Source: Bacteroides thetaiotaomicron VPI-5482 (lineage in GTDB: Bacteria; Bacteroidota; Bacteroidia; Bacteroidales; Bacteroidaceae). Taken from it: DNA of 64,000 nucleotides. The stretch covers positions 3,906,001 through 3,970,000 of the forward strand of contig NC_004663.1 of the NCBI RefSeq assembly GCF_000011065.1, written 5' to 3'. The position numbers and the translations under genes are program-made. Under the pieces are notes generated by a model that saw nothing but the letters and a program-made list of their open reading frames with translations, was not told where the DNA came from and did no database searches. Below are positions 63,901-64,000 of the stretch, one piece after another. Position 1 is the stretch's first letter. Every line of letters starts with the position of its first letter.

Positions 63901-64000
63901 GTTTCCTCGAAATCACCGACAAACCGGACAGCCGGACCGACTACCGACAGAGTTATGCCAAAGCCTATCAGGAAGAGTTCTCAAAACCGAGAGACGTCAA
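60996..64000 (+). CDS. putA: Bifunctional proline dehydrogenase / L-glutamate-gamma-semialdehyde dehydrogenase (3' end beyond window)
   Basis: The first 1001 codons are present with no stop. The N-terminal part is a proline dehydrogenase barrel (about 90-440), with EGGAPIKMRLVKGCNLEMET and RVLHLGVASHNLFSIAYAY. A linker leads to an aldehyde dehydrogenase (about 530 onward): ISPWNFPCAIP, LTGGTDTAQNI, ETGGKN with Glu749 and GQKCSA with nucleophile Cys783. The 34-residue Glu-Cys spacing is the norm for this superfamily. PutA oxidises proline to glutamate through pyrroline-5-carboxylate using FAD and NAD. There is no N-terminal DNA-binding domain, so it is not a self-regulating trifunctional PutA. 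A 33-codon ORF precedes it in its leader. Confidence 0.95.
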   Translation, partial: MDKQYQPTLTEVQDWVLKLYNTCEQTITEAERREQHKYAVMVQRPQDKKFLVKMLDESSQIRDRRILAKRIKTLLDQYGVPEFLNKRDSFLFKMYQAFGHHFDFIAIPIIKKRLRMNTSQVIINEARPQLTKHLAIRAKEKIGQNVNLLGEVVLGNGEADHRYHHYLKALESPDINYISVKISGIYAQTHALNYEESFPELISRMSALYQKAIDFPYTDEEGVRRSKFINLDMEEYKDTHFTLRLFKTVLSLPQFKNYSAGIVVQAYLPDAYDFQTELIEFAKARVAEGGAPIKMRLVKGCNLEMETVISSLRGWPNPIRPSKEEVDANYLHLLERALMPENARVLHLGVASHNLFSIAYAYLLAQKYGTAEYMTFEMLEGMANHLWRAQSMLGNRVILYTPVVKNEHFLNAVSYLVRRMDENTAPDNFLTHSFNLRPNTKEWDFLAKQFEDAYAMKDQLSHVSPRTQNRNLPYTPVPPADVLKNEPDTDFDLPQNQEWVRSIFSKWKKDGTEQPEIIPLQIGAETVVCESRYPYTDRCQDDEVCICEMSQADSAQVEKIIEIAEADPAGWRKTTLEERHRIMYEAANRLADMRGDLIGCMCAVTGKTVIEGDVEVSEAVDYARFYTTAMKKFAALDDVEMKPKGTILVISPWNFPCAIPVGGIVAGLAGGNTVILKPATVAAPVAWMFAKAFWDAGVPKEALQVIITRREALKVLTTAPAIKHIILTGGTDTAQNIAKANPTTPLSAETGGKNVIILTASGDRDHAIMNIVTSAFGNAGQKCSACSLLLVERSVYEDENFRSKLKDAATSLKTGSVWNAGNIVGPMITNKNDKLLQAFNLEPGESWLVPPRFIDRREYILAPTVKWGVKPESFSFRTELFGPLLSVACIENLEEGIRLVNGLDYGLTSGLQSLDEKEQKLWKNSVMAGNLYINRGITGAIVNRQPFGGMKLSAFGGGIKAGGPNYCTCFLEITDKPDSRTDYRQSYAKAYQEEFSKPRDV

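Overview
The window is a stretch of a gut Bacteroides chromosome. The evidence is two SusC/SusD outer-membrane pairs, a SusR-like regulator, a hybrid two-component system, lipoprotein-anchored glycan-binding proteins, many secreted glycoside hydrolases and sulfatases, and promoters with the Bacteroides -7 box TAnnTTTG. The gene order cysK - cupin - GH32 - ATPase - esterase - GH31 - dextran locus matches my memory of the Bacteroides thetaiotaomicron dextran region (BT_3080 to BT_3091 and onward). That match is from memory and was not checked against a database.

Layout. (1) 1-4.7 kb: 5' end of cysteine synthase, a cupin, a secreted GH32 fructanase, an AAA ATPase with a DUF4143 C-terminus and a secreted esterase. 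(2) 4.9-19.7 kb: an alpha-glucan/dextran utilisation locus. A SusC-SusD-SusE-GH66-GH31 operon is read leftward, with a SusR-like membrane regulator just upstream and a second GH31 convergent to the operon. A seven-unit, 22-bp-period palindromic repeat array lies between the two GH31 genes. (3) 19.7-32.8 kb: leftward GH51-sulfatase and GH43-sulfatase-GH2 operons, with a divergent hybrid two-component system (HTCS). (4) 32.8-34.8 kb: an AT-rich island with two tandem DUF6705-like paralogues and a second 22-bp-period repeat element enclosed in a perfect 28-bp inverted repeat. (5) 34.8-50.6 kb: a large leftward sulfated-glycan locus: sulfatase, GH43, two sulfatases, a frameshifted BACON/GLUG lipoprotein, SusC, SusD, a sulfatase and an alpha/beta hydrolase. 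(6) 50.9-60.7 kb, rightward: a three-gene operon (lipoprotein, 793-aa protein, alpha/beta hydrolase), an MFS transporter and a 1141-aa GH2 with a PA14 domain. (7) 60.7-64 kb: a terminator, a promoter, a 33-codon leader ORF and the first 1001 codons of a bifunctional PutA.

How the genes fit together. The dextran locus would import isomalto-oligosaccharides (SusC/D/E), cut dextran at the surface (GH66) and release glucose (GH31). Regions 3 and 5 look like one sulfated-glycan regulon. Four of their promoters share a motif (best form ATAGAACATATGTTT) about 20 bp upstream of the -7 box, where a -33 box would normally sit, and only one sensor-regulator (the HTCS at 28.7 kb) lies among them. All six sulfatases have a serine-type active site, so they need an anaerobic sulfatase-maturing enzyme, which is not in this window. 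The enzyme set (GH2, GH43, GH51, sulfatases, esterase) suggests a sulfated galactose- and/or arabinose-containing glycan; the exact substrate cannot be read from sequence.

Two genes of this regulon carry apparent single-base frameshifts: the signal peptide of the 24.9-26.5 kb sulfatase, and the lipoprotein beside SusC. They may be real decay, switchable states or sequencing errors. No rRNA, tRNA, CRISPR array or transposase gene was seen.
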